A stretch of DNA of 64,000 nucleotides, taken from positions 496,001-560,000 of the forward strand of contig NZ_JABBWV010000001.1 in the NCBI RefSeq assembly GCF_012999535.1. Direction: 5' to 3'. The position numbers were made by a program, and so were the translations under genes. Position 1 is the first letter of the stretch. Every line of letters starts with the position of its first letter. Source of the DNA: Microbispora sp. H11081 (GTDB taxonomy: Bacteria > Actinomycetota > Actinomycetes > Streptosporangiales > Streptosporangiaceae). The notes beneath the pieces were generated by a model. It ran no database searches and was not told the origin of the DNA. It saw only the letters and a list, made by a program, of their open reading frames with translations. Shown piece after piece: positions 24,882-33,538 of this stretch.

Positions 24882-25730
24882 CTACGGCAGGGTCAGGATC
24901 TCGCGCCCCGTCTCGGTCACCACGATTGTGTGCTCGAACTGCGCGGTCCGCTTGCGGTCCCTGGTCACCGCGGTCCACCTGTCCGGCCAGATCTCGTAGT
25001 CGATCGTGCCGAGCGTGAGCATGGGCTCGATCGTGAACGTCATCCCGGGCACGAGGGTCACCGACAGCGAGGGATCGTCGTAGTGGGGCACGATGAGCCC
25101 GGAGTGGAACGATGCCCCGATGCCGTGGCCGGTGAAGTCGCGGACGACGCCGTAGCCGAAGCGCTTGGCGTACGCCTCGATGACCCGGCCCACGATGTTG
25201 AGCTGGCGGCCGGGCGCGACCGCCTTGATCGCCCGCATCATCGCCTCGTGGGTCCGCTCGACCAGCAGCCGCGACTCCTCGTCGACCTCCCCGACCAGGA
25301 AGGTGGCGTCGGTGTCGCCGTGCACGCCGCCGATGTAGGCGGTGATGTCCACGTTGACGATGTCACCGTCGCGCAGCACGGTGTCGTCCGGGATGCCGTG
25401 GCAGATCACCTCGTTGATCGAGGTGCACAGCGACTTCGGGTAGCCCCGGTAGCCGAGCGTCGAGGGGTAGGCGCCGTGGTCGCAGAGGAACTCGTGGCCG
25501 ATCCGGTCGAGTTCGTCGGTCGTCACGCCGGGGGCGACGTGCCTGCCGACCTCCTCCAGCGCCTGGGCGGCGATCCGGCCCGCGATCCGCATCCTCTCGA
25601 TGGTCTCGGGGGTCTGGACGTCGCTGTCGCCCTTCTTGGGCTCGGCCTTCCCCACGTATTCGGGACGCGGGATGCCGGCGGGGACCTTACGGGTGGGCGA
25701 GATCCGCCCGGGGCGGAGCAGCGTGGTCAT
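24882..25730 (-). CDS. map: Methionine aminopeptidase, type I
   Basis: Removes the initiator methionine from nascent proteins; 282 residues. The metal ligands are visible: the Asp pair in [20 protein letters not shown], His in [11 protein letters not shown], Glu in FTIEPML and Glu in QFEHT. The N-terminal ~35 residues before [10 protein letters not shown] are a Pro-rich extension ([14 protein letters not shown]) like that of mycobacterial MapB-type enzymes, thought to contact the ribosome. The ATG at 25730 gives this extended form. Confidence 0.95.
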   Translation of the reverse strand: MTTLLRPGRISPTRKVPAGIPRPEYVGKAEPKKGDSDVQTPETIERMRIAGRIAAQALEEVGRHVAPGVTTDELDRIGHEFLCDHGAYPSTLGYRGYPKSLCTSINEVICHGIPDDTVLRDGDIVNVDITAYIGGVHGDTDATFLVGEVDEESRLLVERTHEAMMRAIKAVAPGRQLNIVGRVIEAYAKRFGYGVVRDFTGHGIGASFHSGLIVPHYDDPSLSVTLVPGMTFTIEPMLTLGTIDYEIWPDRWTAVTRDRKRTAQFEHTIVVTETGREILTLP

Positions 25731-25772
25731 GTCGCCAAGTCTAGTTGCGCGCCGAGGGGGCACGATTATGGC

Positions 25773-25949
25773 GTGAGCGATCAATGGTGGTTCTGCCTGA
25801 AGCACATGACCGTCGAGCCCGAGAAGGGCTGCCCCAACAAGGACCGGCTAGGCCCCTACGACTCCCGCGAGACCGCCGCCCAGGCCCTGCAGACGGCGGC
25901 GGAGCGCAACAAGCGCTGGAGCGAGCAGGACAAGGAATGGGACGACTGA
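25773..25949 (+). CDS. Conserved small actinobacterial protein, 58 residues
   Basis: Starts at GTG 25773, divergent from map. It begins [20 protein letters not shown] and carries Cys and His near the N-terminus (WFCLKH and GCPNKDR), a possible metal or structural site. The C-terminal half is an amphipathic helix ([19 protein letters not shown]). I recognise this as a small protein conserved across actinobacteria, without known function. The extremely high Trp content for its size and the conservation support a real gene. Confidence 0.75.
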   Translation: MSDQWWFCLKHMTVEPEKGCPNKDRLGPYDSRETAAQALQTAAERNKRWSEQDKEWDD

Positions 25950-26034
25950 TTCCCTGACCTCCGTGGACCGCCCGGGGGTCGCCGGCCGCGCCCTCGGGCC
26001 GCTGCGGGCTGCCGCCGGTGCCGTCGGGGGGTCT

Positions 26035-26319
26035 TCACCGCCCGGGGGCCGGCTCGGCCGTGTGACGGCGCGCCGCCGCGCGGCGGGCGACGAACCGGCC
26101 GAGGGTCCACACGCCGATGCCGCTCCACACGAGGTTGAGGATCGCGGAGGGCCAGGCCGAGTGGTACGCGCTGTTGATCATCAGGGTGACCGCGCCGCCG
26201 AAGTTGAGCAGCTGGTAGGGCAGGCCGTTCCCGGACATCCTGCCGGACGACACCATGGCGTACGCGAGCAGGAGGATGACGGCGCCGGCGGTGCCGATGA
26301 TCGTGATGAACGTGGACAT
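26035..26319 (-). CDS. CBU_0592-like small membrane protein
   Basis: A 94-residue protein with three predicted transmembrane helices (ITIIGTAGAVILLLAYAMVS, YQLLNFGGAVTLMINSAY, AILNLVWSGIGVWTLGRFV). The pattern matches the CBU_0592 family of small membrane proteins. The C-terminus is basic and cytoplasmic. It is divergent from a LysR gene across about 100 bp. Function is unknown. Confidence 0.75.
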   Translation of the reverse strand: MSTFITIIGTAGAVILLLAYAMVSSGRMSGNGLPYQLLNFGGAVTLMINSAYHSAWPSAILNLVWSGIGVWTLGRFVARRAAARRHTAEPAPGR

Positions 26320-26423
26320 CAGGACGGCTCGCCGTCCCGGGAAATGGTCATGGTGCGATGATCCTGCCCCGGCAGTGTGAAGAGCAAGTGAAGGTTTCTT
26401 AATCCACCCATAAGATCCGCTGT

Positions 26424-27383
26424 ATGGATATCGACCCGCGACGGCTGCGGATCCTGCATGAGGTGTCCCGCAGGGGCGGCGTCATGAAGGCCGCCCAGGC
26501 GCTGCACCTCACGCCCTCGGCCGTCTCCCAGCAGCTCGCCCAGCTCGAACGGGAGGTCGGCCTCGCGCTGTTCGACCGGTCGCAGCGCAGGGTCTCGCTG
26601 ACCCCCGCGGGCCGCGTGCTGGCGGCGTACGCCGAGCGGATCGAGGAGCAGCTCGCCGAGGCCAGGCACGAGCTCAACCGCTTCGCCGAGCGGCTGTCGG
26701 GGCCGGTCACGATCGCGGCGTTCCCGACCGTGATCCGGCATCTGCTCGTGCCCGCCCTGCGCGAGCTGGCCGTACGGCACCCGCGGATCACTCCCGTCAT
26801 CCACGAGCTGTTCGGGCCCGGCGCGGTGCAGGAACTGCGCCTCGGCGGCGTGGACCTGGTGGTGACGGAACGGGACATGAGCCAGCCCGCCGCCTCCCTG
26901 CAGTCGATGTCCAGGCACCGCCTGCACGACGACGAGTACCGCATCGTCGCCCCGCCGTCGTGGGACACGGTGCCCGCCACCGTCGCCGACCTCGTCGACC
27001 TGCCGTGGGTCGCGGGCGTGCCCGACCAGGCGTGCGGGCAGGCGCTCGAACGGCTCGCCCAGCTTCACGGGTTCGCGCCGCGCCGGGTGCACCTGATCGC
27101 GGAGTTCCCGCCCGTGCTCGGGCTGGTGTCGGCGGGGCACGGCGTGGCGATCGTGCCGTCGCTTGCGCTGCTCGACGTGCCGCCGGGCGAGGTGGTCGTC
27201 ACCGGCATCCGCGGCGTCGGCAGCCGCAGGCTCGAGGCGCTGACCAGGGTGAGCCGTACGACGTCGGGGGAGCCCGACCCCATGCAGGCCGTGGTGATCG
27301 AGGTGCTGAGTGAGGCGGTCGAGGCGGTGGAACGCCGGGTGGGCGAGCTCAGCCGCGCCTCTTCAGGCTCGTCCGTGTCCTGA
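26424..27383 (+). CDS. LysR-family transcriptional regulator
   Basis: A 319-residue regulator. The N-terminal winged helix (RLRILHEVSRRGGVMKAAQA, then SAVSQQLAQLEREVGLALF) is followed from about residue 90 by a periplasmic-binding-protein-like effector domain (GPVTIAAFPTVIRHLLVPAL). It is divergent to the small membrane-protein gene, which is the simplest candidate target. The effector is unknown. Confidence 0.92.
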   Translation: MDIDPRRLRILHEVSRRGGVMKAAQALHLTPSAVSQQLAQLEREVGLALFDRSQRRVSLTPAGRVLAAYAERIEEQLAEARHELNRFAERLSGPVTIAAFPTVIRHLLVPALRELAVRHPRITPVIHELFGPGAVQELRLGGVDLVVTERDMSQPAASLQSMSRHRLHDDEYRIVAPPSWDTVPATVADLVDLPWVAGVPDQACGQALERLAQLHGFAPRRVHLIAEFPPVLGLVSAGHGVAIVPSLALLDVPPGEVVVTGIRGVGSRRLEALTRVSRTTSGEPDPMQAVVIEVLSEAVEAVERRVGELSRASSGSSVS

Positions 27384-27394
27384 CCCGTCGCGCC

Positions 27395-27982
27395 TCAGTC
27401 GGTGATCCGGGGGCCGGTGATCCGGTCGGCCAGGCGGGCGAGGCGCTCGCGCAGGCCGAGCCGCCGCACCTCCCCGGCCGCGCTGCTCACCAGGTGCTGC
27501 GCGGCGTCGAAGCTCAGGACTGCCCCCTCGCTCGGCACGGCGATCGCGTCGTGGGCGAGGGACTCCAGCTCGGGGTCGCCGCCGTCGACGGCGAGGATGG
27601 TGGCGCCGCTGCGGCGGGCGTCGTCCACACGCTCCAGCAGGGGCACGGGCGCCCGTCGCTCGGCGACCACGAAGAGCGTCTCGCCCCTGCCGGTGTCGCG
27701 CAGGCGCTCCATCCCGACCCGCAGGTGGGCGGGCGCGCCGGGCGGCGGCGCCCAGCGGACGAGCGTGGGGGACAGCTGGGCGAGTCCCGACAGCCGGGCC
27801 TCGTCGGCCAGATGGGCGGTGACGTGCCACGGCTCGTCCTCGGGTGCGCCGACGACGAGGAGCCCCCCGGCCGACCTGGTCGCCCGCAGGGCAAGGCCGA
27901 GCTCCCGGGTGCGTTCGACCCATCCGGTGGAGGCGAGCACCTCGCGCAACAGGTTCACCGACGCGGCGTCCATGAACGTCAT
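27395..27982 (-). CDS. Hypothetical protein, SIS-like fold possible
   Basis: A 195-residue soluble protein. The segment ETLFVVAERRAPVPLLERVD then SGATILAVDGGDPELESLAH then AIAVPSEGAVLSFDAAQHLV has the beta-alpha alternation and spacing of sugar-isomerase (SIS) domains. Sequence signatures of characterised isomerases are not evident, so this is a fold guess. Two starts are close (ATG 27982 and 27973), neither with a strong ribosome-binding site. It is divergent to the F420 reductase gene. Confidence 0.55.
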   Translation of the reverse strand: MTFMDAASVNLLREVLASTGWVERTRELGLALRATRSAGGLLVVGAPEDEPWHVTAHLADEARLSGLAQLSPTLVRWAPPPGAPAHLRVGMERLRDTGRGETLFVVAERRAPVPLLERVDDARRSGATILAVDGGDPELESLAHDAIAVPSEGAVLSFDAAQHLVSSAAGEVRRLGLRERLARLADRITGPRITD

Positions 27983-28172
27983 GGTGCCTGACACGAGCCC
28001 CCGAAGTCCCGCCAATCGGCCGCTTGACGCGAAGCGTCGGCACGTCCGGCGTCCACGCGTACGTGGCGGTCCGGTCGCGGGGACACGTCGTGGGCCCCTT
28101 GACCAGGGCGGCGCACCCGGCGGGGACGACCCGGCGAGTGCCCGTCGAAGGCCTGCTGGCATCATCTGTGCC

Positions 28173-28844
28173 ATGGCTGAGCACAACACCGTAGATCTCC
28201 CCGACGTCTCCGCACTTACCATCGGCATCCTTGGCGGCACCGGCGACCAGGGCAAAGGACTGGCACGCCGGTTCTCCCTGGCCGGTCACACCGTGCTGAT
28301 CGGCTCGCGCAGCGCCGAACGCGCCCAGGAGGCGGCGAGTGAGATCGGTGTGCGCGGTGCCGCGAACGCCGAGGTGGCGGCCGAGGCGGACATCGTGATC
28401 GTCGCGGTGCCCTGGGACGGGCACAAGGCCCTGCTGGAGTCCCTGCGCGAGCCGCTCACCGGCAAGATCGTGATCGACTGCGTCAACCCGCTCGGCTTCG
28501 ACAAGCAGGGCGCGTACGCGCTGCCCGTGGAGGAGGGGAGCGCGGCGCAGCAGGCGGCGGCGGTGCTGACCGGCAGCCGGGTGGTCGGAGCGTTCCACCA
28601 CGTGTCGGCGGTGCTGCTGCTCGACCCCTCGGTGGCGGAGATCGATCTCGACGTGCTCGTGCTCGGCGACGACCGCGAGGCCACGGACGTCGTGCGCGCG
28701 CTCGCCGGGCGCATCCCCGGAGTGCGCGGCATCTACGCGGGCCGGCTGCGCAACGCCCACCAGGTCGAGGCGTTCACGGCGAACCTGATCTCGGTCAACC
28801 GCCGCTACAAGGCCCACGCCGGCATCCGGGTCACCGACGTCTGA
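28173..28844 (+). CDS. npdG: NADPH-dependent F420 reductase
   Basis: A 223-residue Rossmann protein that exchanges hydride between NADP(H) and coenzyme F420, supplying reduced F420 to other oxidoreductases. The N-terminal motif GILGGTGDQGKGLARR and GSRSAERAQEAA (Ser-Arg for the NADP 2'-phosphate) are diagnostic. IVIVAVPWDGH and CVNPLGFDKQGAYAL also fit the family. The ATG at 28173 is used. The gene ends within the first unit of a tandem repeat. Confidence 0.92.
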   Translation: MAEHNTVDLPDVSALTIGILGGTGDQGKGLARRFSLAGHTVLIGSRSAERAQEAASEIGVRGAANAEVAAEADIVIVAVPWDGHKALLESLREPLTGKIVIDCVNPLGFDKQGAYALPVEEGSAAQQAAAVLTGSRVVGAFHHVSAVLLLDPSVAEIDLDVLVLGDDREATDVVRALAGRIPGVRGIYAGRLRNAHQVEAFTANLISVNRRYKAHAGIRVTDV

Positions 28845-28896
28845 GCCCCACACGTCTGAGCCCCACACGTCTGCGCCTCACATGTCTGAACCTCAC
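28837..28896. repeat. 15-bp tandem repeat, four units, spanning a gene end
   Basis: Units ACGTCTGAGCCCCAC, an identical second copy, then ACGTCTGCGCCTCAC and ATGTCTGAACCTCAC run from the last codons of npdG into the stop region of the opposite hydrolase gene. Each unit carries the TGA frame of the npdG stop, so the duplication extends the intergenic tail only. Confidence 0.8.
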
Positions 28897-29573
28897 ACGG
28901 CGGTGGCGACGAGCCAGTCGGCCACCGCCTCGGGGGCGACGAGTTGGTGCAGATGCTCTCCGGGGATGCGGGCGACCGGCCAGCCGCGCTCCCCGGCCTC
29001 CGCGGCGAGGGCGGCGTACGTGTCGGCGAACCACAGGTAGCCGCTCCTGAGGTGGTCCCAGCGGGCCGGCACCGGGATCTCCTCCTCGTAGTACGCGAGG
29101 GGCAGCCGCGCCTGCTCGGCCACGACCACCTGGCGGACCTGTGGGTCGGGGAGCAGGGCGGCGACGACGTCCTGCGGCCACCAGTCGGTCCAGCGGGGCA
29201 GGACGCCCGCGTCGTCGGCGAGGGAGCGCAGGAAGGCGAGGTGCTCCGGCTCCGCCGCCCGGCACCCGCCCCTGCGCGGGGGCAGGGCGGCGTCGACGAA
29301 CAGGCACGCGGCGACCTGCCCGGCGAGGGCCTGCGCGATCAGCGGCACGAACAGCCCGGCGTTGCTGTGCGCCACGACGGCCAGCGGTCCGCGCGGCGCG
29401 CTCGCCGCCACCTCGCTCACCACCCTCGGCCAGTACGGCGGCGGGCCCGTCGTCACGTCGGTCAGCGGGGGCACCACGGCGGTGTGCCCGCGCGCCCGCA
29501 GGGTCTCGGCGACGGGGGCCCAGGTCGAGGGGCCGACGGAGGGACTGTGCACGAGGAGGAAGCTGACATCCAC
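28893..29573 (-). CDS. Alpha/beta-hydrolase family protein
   Basis: A 226-residue predicted hydrolase. The nucleophile elbow reads VVAHSNAG (Ser in GxSxG-like H-S-N-A-G, so the first Gly is replaced by Ala). SFLLVHSPSVGPSTWAPVAE carries the oxyanion-hole loop, and the C-terminal GEHLHQLVAPEAVADWL supplies the catalytic His. I chose the GTG at 29573 because the family N-terminus begins there and GAGGG precedes it. The longer frame has no conserved sequence. Substrate unknown. Confidence 0.75.
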   Translation of the reverse strand: MDVSFLLVHSPSVGPSTWAPVAETLRARGHTAVVPPLTDVTTGPPPYWPRVVSEVAASAPRGPLAVVAHSNAGLFVPLIAQALAGQVAACLFVDAALPPRRGGCRAAEPEHLAFLRSLADDAGVLPRWTDWWPQDVVAALLPDPQVRQVVVAEQARLPLAYYEEEIPVPARWDHLRSGYLWFADTYAALAAEAGERGWPVARIPGEHLHQLVAPEAVADWLVATAV

Positions 29574-29687
29574 CCCCTCATCCTCACCGGGCGCGGCGGT
29601 GATGGAACCCTCCTCCGCTCGCCGCGTAACCGGTCGTCGAGGGGGCCAATCTGACAAGAGCTACTTCTCTGGGTAATTCTGGACGGC

Positions 29688-30866
29688 ATGAGCTCCCTGC
29701 ATCCCGAAACGCGCGTCGTCCACCTGCCCCGGCCCATGCCGGAGGACAGCAGGCCGATCGCCATGCCGATCTACCAGACCTCGGGGTTCGTCTTCGACGA
29801 CCCGGCCGTGTTCGCCGACGGCATGGGGCGGCCCGACGGGGCGTACGTGTACGGCCGGCTCTCCAATCCCACCGTCCGCGCCCTGGAGGAGGCGGTCGCC
29901 GGGCTGGAGGGCGGCGTGGCCGCCGTGGCGACAGGCTCGGGCATGGGTGCGATCAACGCCGTGCTGCTCGGCCTGCTGGGGTCGGGCGACCACGTCATCG
30001 CCCAGTCGGCGCTGTACGGCGCCACCGCGCAGGCCCTGAACGGTCTCGCTGAGCGCTTCGGCGTCGAGATCACCCATGTGCCGCACGACGACCCCGCCGC
30101 CGTACGGGCCGCCGTGCGGCCCACGACGAAGCTGCTGTATCTGGAGACCATCGCCAACCCGATGACGCAGGTGGCCGACCTGCCGGGGATGTGCGCGGCG
30201 GCGCGCGAGGCCGGGATCCTCACTGTGGTCGACAACACCTTCGCCTCGCCCGTCCTGTGCCGCCCGATCGAGCACGGCGCGGACATCGTGGTGCACTCGG
30301 TGACCAAGTATCTGTCCGGGCACACCGACGTCGTCGGCGGCATCGCCGTGTTCGCCTCGGACGACCTGTACCGCAAGGTGTGGTCGTACGCGGTGGAGCT
30401 CGGCGCGACGGCCGACCCGTTCGCCGCGTGGCTGACCCTGCGGGGGATGCAGACGCTGCCGCTGCGGATGGAGCGTCACTGCGCCAACGCCCGGGTGCTC
30501 GCGACGCGGCTCGCCGGGCACCCCGCCGTGGCCGCGGTCCACTGGCCGGGCCTGCCGTCGCACCCGTCGCACGAGCTGGCCGCCAAGCTCCTGCCCGACT
30601 TCGGCGGCGTGTTCTCCTTCGACCTGGCGGGAGGACGTACGGCGGGCGAGGCGTTCATGCGCAACGTCAGGCTCGCGCTGCTCGCGCCCTCGCTCGGCGG
30701 CGTGGAGACGCTGATCCTGCACCCGGCCACGACGTCGCACCGCTCGGTGAGCGCGGCGGGCCTGGCCGCCGCGGGCATCGGCGAGGGGACGGTCCGGGTG
30801 GCCGTGGGCATCGAGCACGCCGAGGACCTGTGGGCCGACTTCGCCCAGGCGCTCGACGCGATCTGA
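29688..30866 (+). CDS. Cys/Met-metabolism PLP enzyme (trans-sulfuration family)
   Basis: A 392-residue PLP enzyme of the cystathionine gamma-synthase / methionine gamma-lyase family. The cofactor lysine is in SVTKYLSGHTDVVGG near residue 207. YVYGRLSNPTVRALEEAVA, GSGMGAINAVLLGLLGSGDH, and VVDNTFASP (Asp to ring nitrogen) are family landmarks. The pathway step (synthase, beta-lyase or gamma-lyase) cannot be settled from these motifs. It is followed by a bidirectional terminator. Confidence 0.92.
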   Translation: MSSLHPETRVVHLPRPMPEDSRPIAMPIYQTSGFVFDDPAVFADGMGRPDGAYVYGRLSNPTVRALEEAVAGLEGGVAAVATGSGMGAINAVLLGLLGSGDHVIAQSALYGATAQALNGLAERFGVEITHVPHDDPAAVRAAVRPTTKLLYLETIANPMTQVADLPGMCAAAREAGILTVVDNTFASPVLCRPIEHGADIVVHSVTKYLSGHTDVVGGIAVFASDDLYRKVWSYAVELGATADPFAAWLTLRGMQTLPLRMERHCANARVLATRLAGHPAVAAVHWPGLPSHPSHELAAKLLPDFGGVFSFDLAGGRTAGEAFMRNVRLALLAPSLGGVETLILHPATTSHRSVSAAGLAAAGIGEGTVRVAVGIEHAEDLWADFAQALDAI

Positions 30867-30882
30867 GGCGCCCGCATGGGAA

Positions 30883-30912
30883 GGGCGGCCGCGGCGTGTG
30901 CCGCGGCCGCCC
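30883..30912. terminator. Bidirectional terminator hairpin
   Basis: A 13-bp perfect stem (GGGCGGCCGCGGC with its complement) and a GTGT loop lie between two converging genes, 16 bp after one stop and 9 bp from the other. Confidence 0.85.
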
Positions 30913-30921
30913 CGCGGGGCG

Positions 30922-31767
30922 TCAGCGGTAGCTGTGCTCGGGCCTGGGGAAGACGCCGGAGACGACCTCGTCGGCGTACGCCCGGATCGCCCGGTCCATC
31001 TCCCCGGCCAGGTCGAAGTACTTCTTCACGAACTTGGCGGGCTGCGGGGTCAGGCCCATCAGGTCCTGCCAGACGAGGACCTGCGCGTCGGTGTGAGGGC
31101 CCGCGCCGATGCCGATCGTGGGGATGCTCAGCGACGTGGTGACCCGCTGGGCGAGGTCGGCGGGGACGCATTCGAGCACGACGGCGAAGGCGCCCGCGTG
31201 CTCGAGCGCCTTGGCGTCGGCCATGAGCTCGTCGCCCGCCTGGCCGCGGCCCTGCACCCTGTAGCCGCCGAAGGCGTTGACCGACTGGGGGGTCAGGCCG
31301 AGGTGGGCCATGACCGGGATCCCGGCCGACACGAGCATCTCCACCTGCGGGAGGACCCGGTGGCCGCCCTCCAGCTTGACGGCGTGCGCGCCGGCCTCCT
31401 TCATGAAGCGGGCCGCGGTCTCCAGGGCCTGCTGGGGTGAGGCCTGGTAGGAGCCGAACGGCAGGTCGGCCACGACCATCGCCCGCGACGAGCCGCGTAC
31501 GACCGCGGCGGTGAGCGGGAGGAGGTCGTCGACCGTGACGGGCAGCGTCGAGTCGTAGCCGTAGACGACCATGGCGGCCGAGTCGCCCACGAGCATCACC
31601 GGAATGCCCGCCTCGTCGAACACCCTCGCGGTCATCGCGTCGTACGCCGTCACCATCGGCCACTTCTCGTGGCGCTCCTTGGCCGCCGCGATGTCGCGGA
31701 CGGTGACCCTGCGACCCGCGGCTCCGCCGTAGAGGGCGGATGTGGACATGGCGGAAACAGAGGACAT
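30922..31767 (-). CDS. panB: 3-methyl-2-oxobutanoate hydroxymethyltransferase
   Basis: First step of pantothenate (vitamin B5) synthesis: adds a hydroxymethyl group from methylene-tetrahydrofolate to 2-oxoisovalerate. 281 residues. Family segments include [38 protein letters not shown] (metal-binding Asp), [18 protein letters not shown] (catalytic region) and [20 protein letters not shown]. The N-terminal Ser/Ala tail before VTVRDI is variable. It is divergent to an MFS gene. Confidence 0.97.
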   Translation of the reverse strand: MSSVSAMSTSALYGGAAGRRVTVRDIAAAKERHEKWPMVTAYDAMTARVFDEAGIPVMLVGDSAAMVVYGYDSTLPVTVDDLLPLTAAVVRGSSRAMVVADLPFGSYQASPQQALETAARFMKEAGAHAVKLEGGHRVLPQVEMLVSAGIPVMAHLGLTPQSVNAFGGYRVQGRGQAGDELMADAKALEHAGAFAVVLECVPADLAQRVTTSLSIPTIGIGAGPHTDAQVLVWQDLMGLTPQPAKFVKKYFDLAGEMDRAIRAYADEVVSGVFPRPEHSYR

Positions 31768-31968
31768 GGCTACCTCCAGGCCTCGTGGCGCCCCTGTGGC
31801 GTCCCCGGACAGTCAGATCATTGCATGTCGCCATGGCTTGGAACACCCCGGGCCGACGGCGTAATCCGGGGCGATGAACCCCTGTGATTAATGGGGCAAA
31901 AGGGGCAACCCGGCGGCGAAGACGCCGACGCCGCCCGGCACAATGCCGTGCGGAGGTAAGGATCCATA

Positions 31969-33294
31969 ATGGCTTTTGATCGTTACCGGCGGGTGCTCGC
32001 CCTGCCGGGCGTGCGGGCGTTGCTCGTTGTCGGCATGATCGCGCGAATCCCCCTGACCGGCACCGGGATGACCCTGACCCTGCACGTGGTGAACACCCAG
32101 CATTTGGGTTTCCTCCAGGCGGGCCTGGTCGGCGCCGCGTCCATGGTGGGCGCCGCGGTCGGGTCGCCGCTCGTCGGCCGCTTCGTCGACCGCCGCGGGC
32201 TGCGCCCGGTGATGGCCGTGACGACCCTCGTGCAACTGTGCCTGTGGTGCACCGCGCCGTCGCTGCCGTACGCCGTGCTGCTGCCGGGGGCGCTGATCGG
32301 AGGGCTGTTCAGCCAGCCCGTGTTCGGGGCCATCCGGCAGTGCGTGGCCGCGATGGTGCCGGTGGAGAACCACCAGACGGGCTTCGCCCTCGACTCGATG
32401 GGCGTGGAGCTGTCGTACATGGTGGGGCCCGCCCTCGCGGTCGCGAGCGTGACGGCGTTCGGCAGCACCGCGACGATGTACGGCGTGGCCGCCGGTCTGG
32501 TCGGCTCGGGGGTGGCGCTGTATCTGCTCGACCCGCCCACCCGCTCGGCCGAGGAGAAGGCGCAGAACCAGGGCGCCGTCCCCCGGCGGCAGTGGCTGCG
32601 GCCCCGCCTGCTCGCCCTGTTCCTCCTGGTGTCCGGGCTGACCTTCGTGCTCACCACGACCGAGCTGGGCATCGTGGCGATGCTCAAGGCCGACGGCGCG
32701 ACCGCCTGGACGGGGCTGGTCCTCGCCCTGTGGTGTGGATTCTCGCTCGTGGGCGGGTTCGTGTACGGCGCGCTGCCCCGGGGGCTGTCGCCCGCGCTGC
32801 TCGCGGGAGGCCTGTGCCTGCTGACCGCGCCGGTGGGCCTGATCGGCGGGGGCCTGGGCTGGCTGTGCCTGGCGCTGGTGCCGGGGGGCCTGCTGTGCGC
32901 GCCGGCGCTGTCGTCCACCGTGGACGCCGTCAACCGGAGTGTCCCCGCGGCGGCGCGGGGGGAGGCGATGGGCCTGCACGGCACCTCGCTGACGATAGGA
33001 GGCGCACTGGCGGGGCCGCTCGCCGGCTGGCTGCTGGACTCGCACGACCCCGCGTGGGCCTTCGCCGCGGCCGGAGCGGTCGGCGTCGCGCTGGCCCTGC
33101 TCGCCGGGTACGTATGGCGGCAGGCTCCGGCGGGTGCCGGCGCAAAGGTCGGTGCCGGTGCCGGTACGGGTGCGGGTGCGGGTGCGGGTGCGGGTGTGAA
33201 GGTCGCGGCCGGTGGCGGAGCCGGGGTGGGTGCCGGGGTGGGCGCCGCTGCCTCTGTCCCGCAGGCCCCCGGGCCCGCCCGCGTCGGGGAGTAG
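31969..33294 (+). CDS. MFS transporter with low-complexity Gly/Ala tail
   Basis: A 441-residue transporter with about twelve transmembrane helices. The loop between helices 2 and 3 has GRFVDRRGLRPVMAV, the MFS motif. The central cytoplasmic loop (RSAEEKAQNQGAVPRRQW) divides the two halves. From about residue 385 the chain becomes a Gly/Ala/Val run encoded by GGTGCG-like hexamer repeats (33130-33250), probably a disordered cytoplasmic tail. GGAGG lies 12 bp before the ATG. Substrate unknown. Confidence 0.88.
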   Translation: MAFDRYRRVLALPGVRALLVVGMIARIPLTGTGMTLTLHVVNTQHLGFLQAGLVGAASMVGAAVGSPLVGRFVDRRGLRPVMAVTTLVQLCLWCTAPSLPYAVLLPGALIGGLFSQPVFGAIRQCVAAMVPVENHQTGFALDSMGVELSYMVGPALAVASVTAFGSTATMYGVAAGLVGSGVALYLLDPPTRSAEEKAQNQGAVPRRQWLRPRLLALFLLVSGLTFVLTTTELGIVAMLKADGATAWTGLVLALWCGFSLVGGFVYGALPRGLSPALLAGGLCLLTAPVGLIGGGLGWLCLALVPGGLLCAPALSSTVDAVNRSVPAAARGEAMGLHGTSLTIGGALAGPLAGWLLDSHDPAWAFAAAGAVGVALALLAGYVWRQAPAGAGAKVGAGAGTGAGAGAGAGVKVAAGGGAGVGAGVGAAASVPQAPGPARVGE

Positions 33295-33467
33295 AACCTC
33301 CCTCGCGCAGGCATCGCCCGAGGTCGGCGGCGGCCCGGGAATGGAACGGGCCGCCGCGTGGATATACAGGGTGCGGCGCCGCGGCCCGCGCCACCCCGTG
33401 AGGTCAGGGACCCGGGTGAGGGCGAGTGCGGAGGACAGGCGGCGGCCGTGATTATGAAACGGTCCTG

Positions 33468-33527
33468 TTGCGTATCGGAATCGGTTAGCGCTACGCTCTC
33501 GTTGCGAAACACGGTCGTATCGAAATC
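33468..33527 (+). promoter_or_regulatory. Promoter and direct repeats before DHA2 efflux gene
   Basis: TTGCGT (33468-33473) and TACGCT (33492-33497) are 18 bp apart and resemble -35 and -10 elements. GTATCGGAATC (33472-33482) and GTATCGAAATC (33517-33527) are direct repeats flanking the -10. This is a plausible site for the TetR protein encoded downstream. Confidence 0.4.
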
Positions 33528-33538
33528 ATGGGGGATTC

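Noticed and set aside
22507-24978. 823-codon minus-strand frame
   Set aside because: Antisense shadow of copC and the CopD-CtaG fusion, extremely Arg/Gln/Glu-biased.
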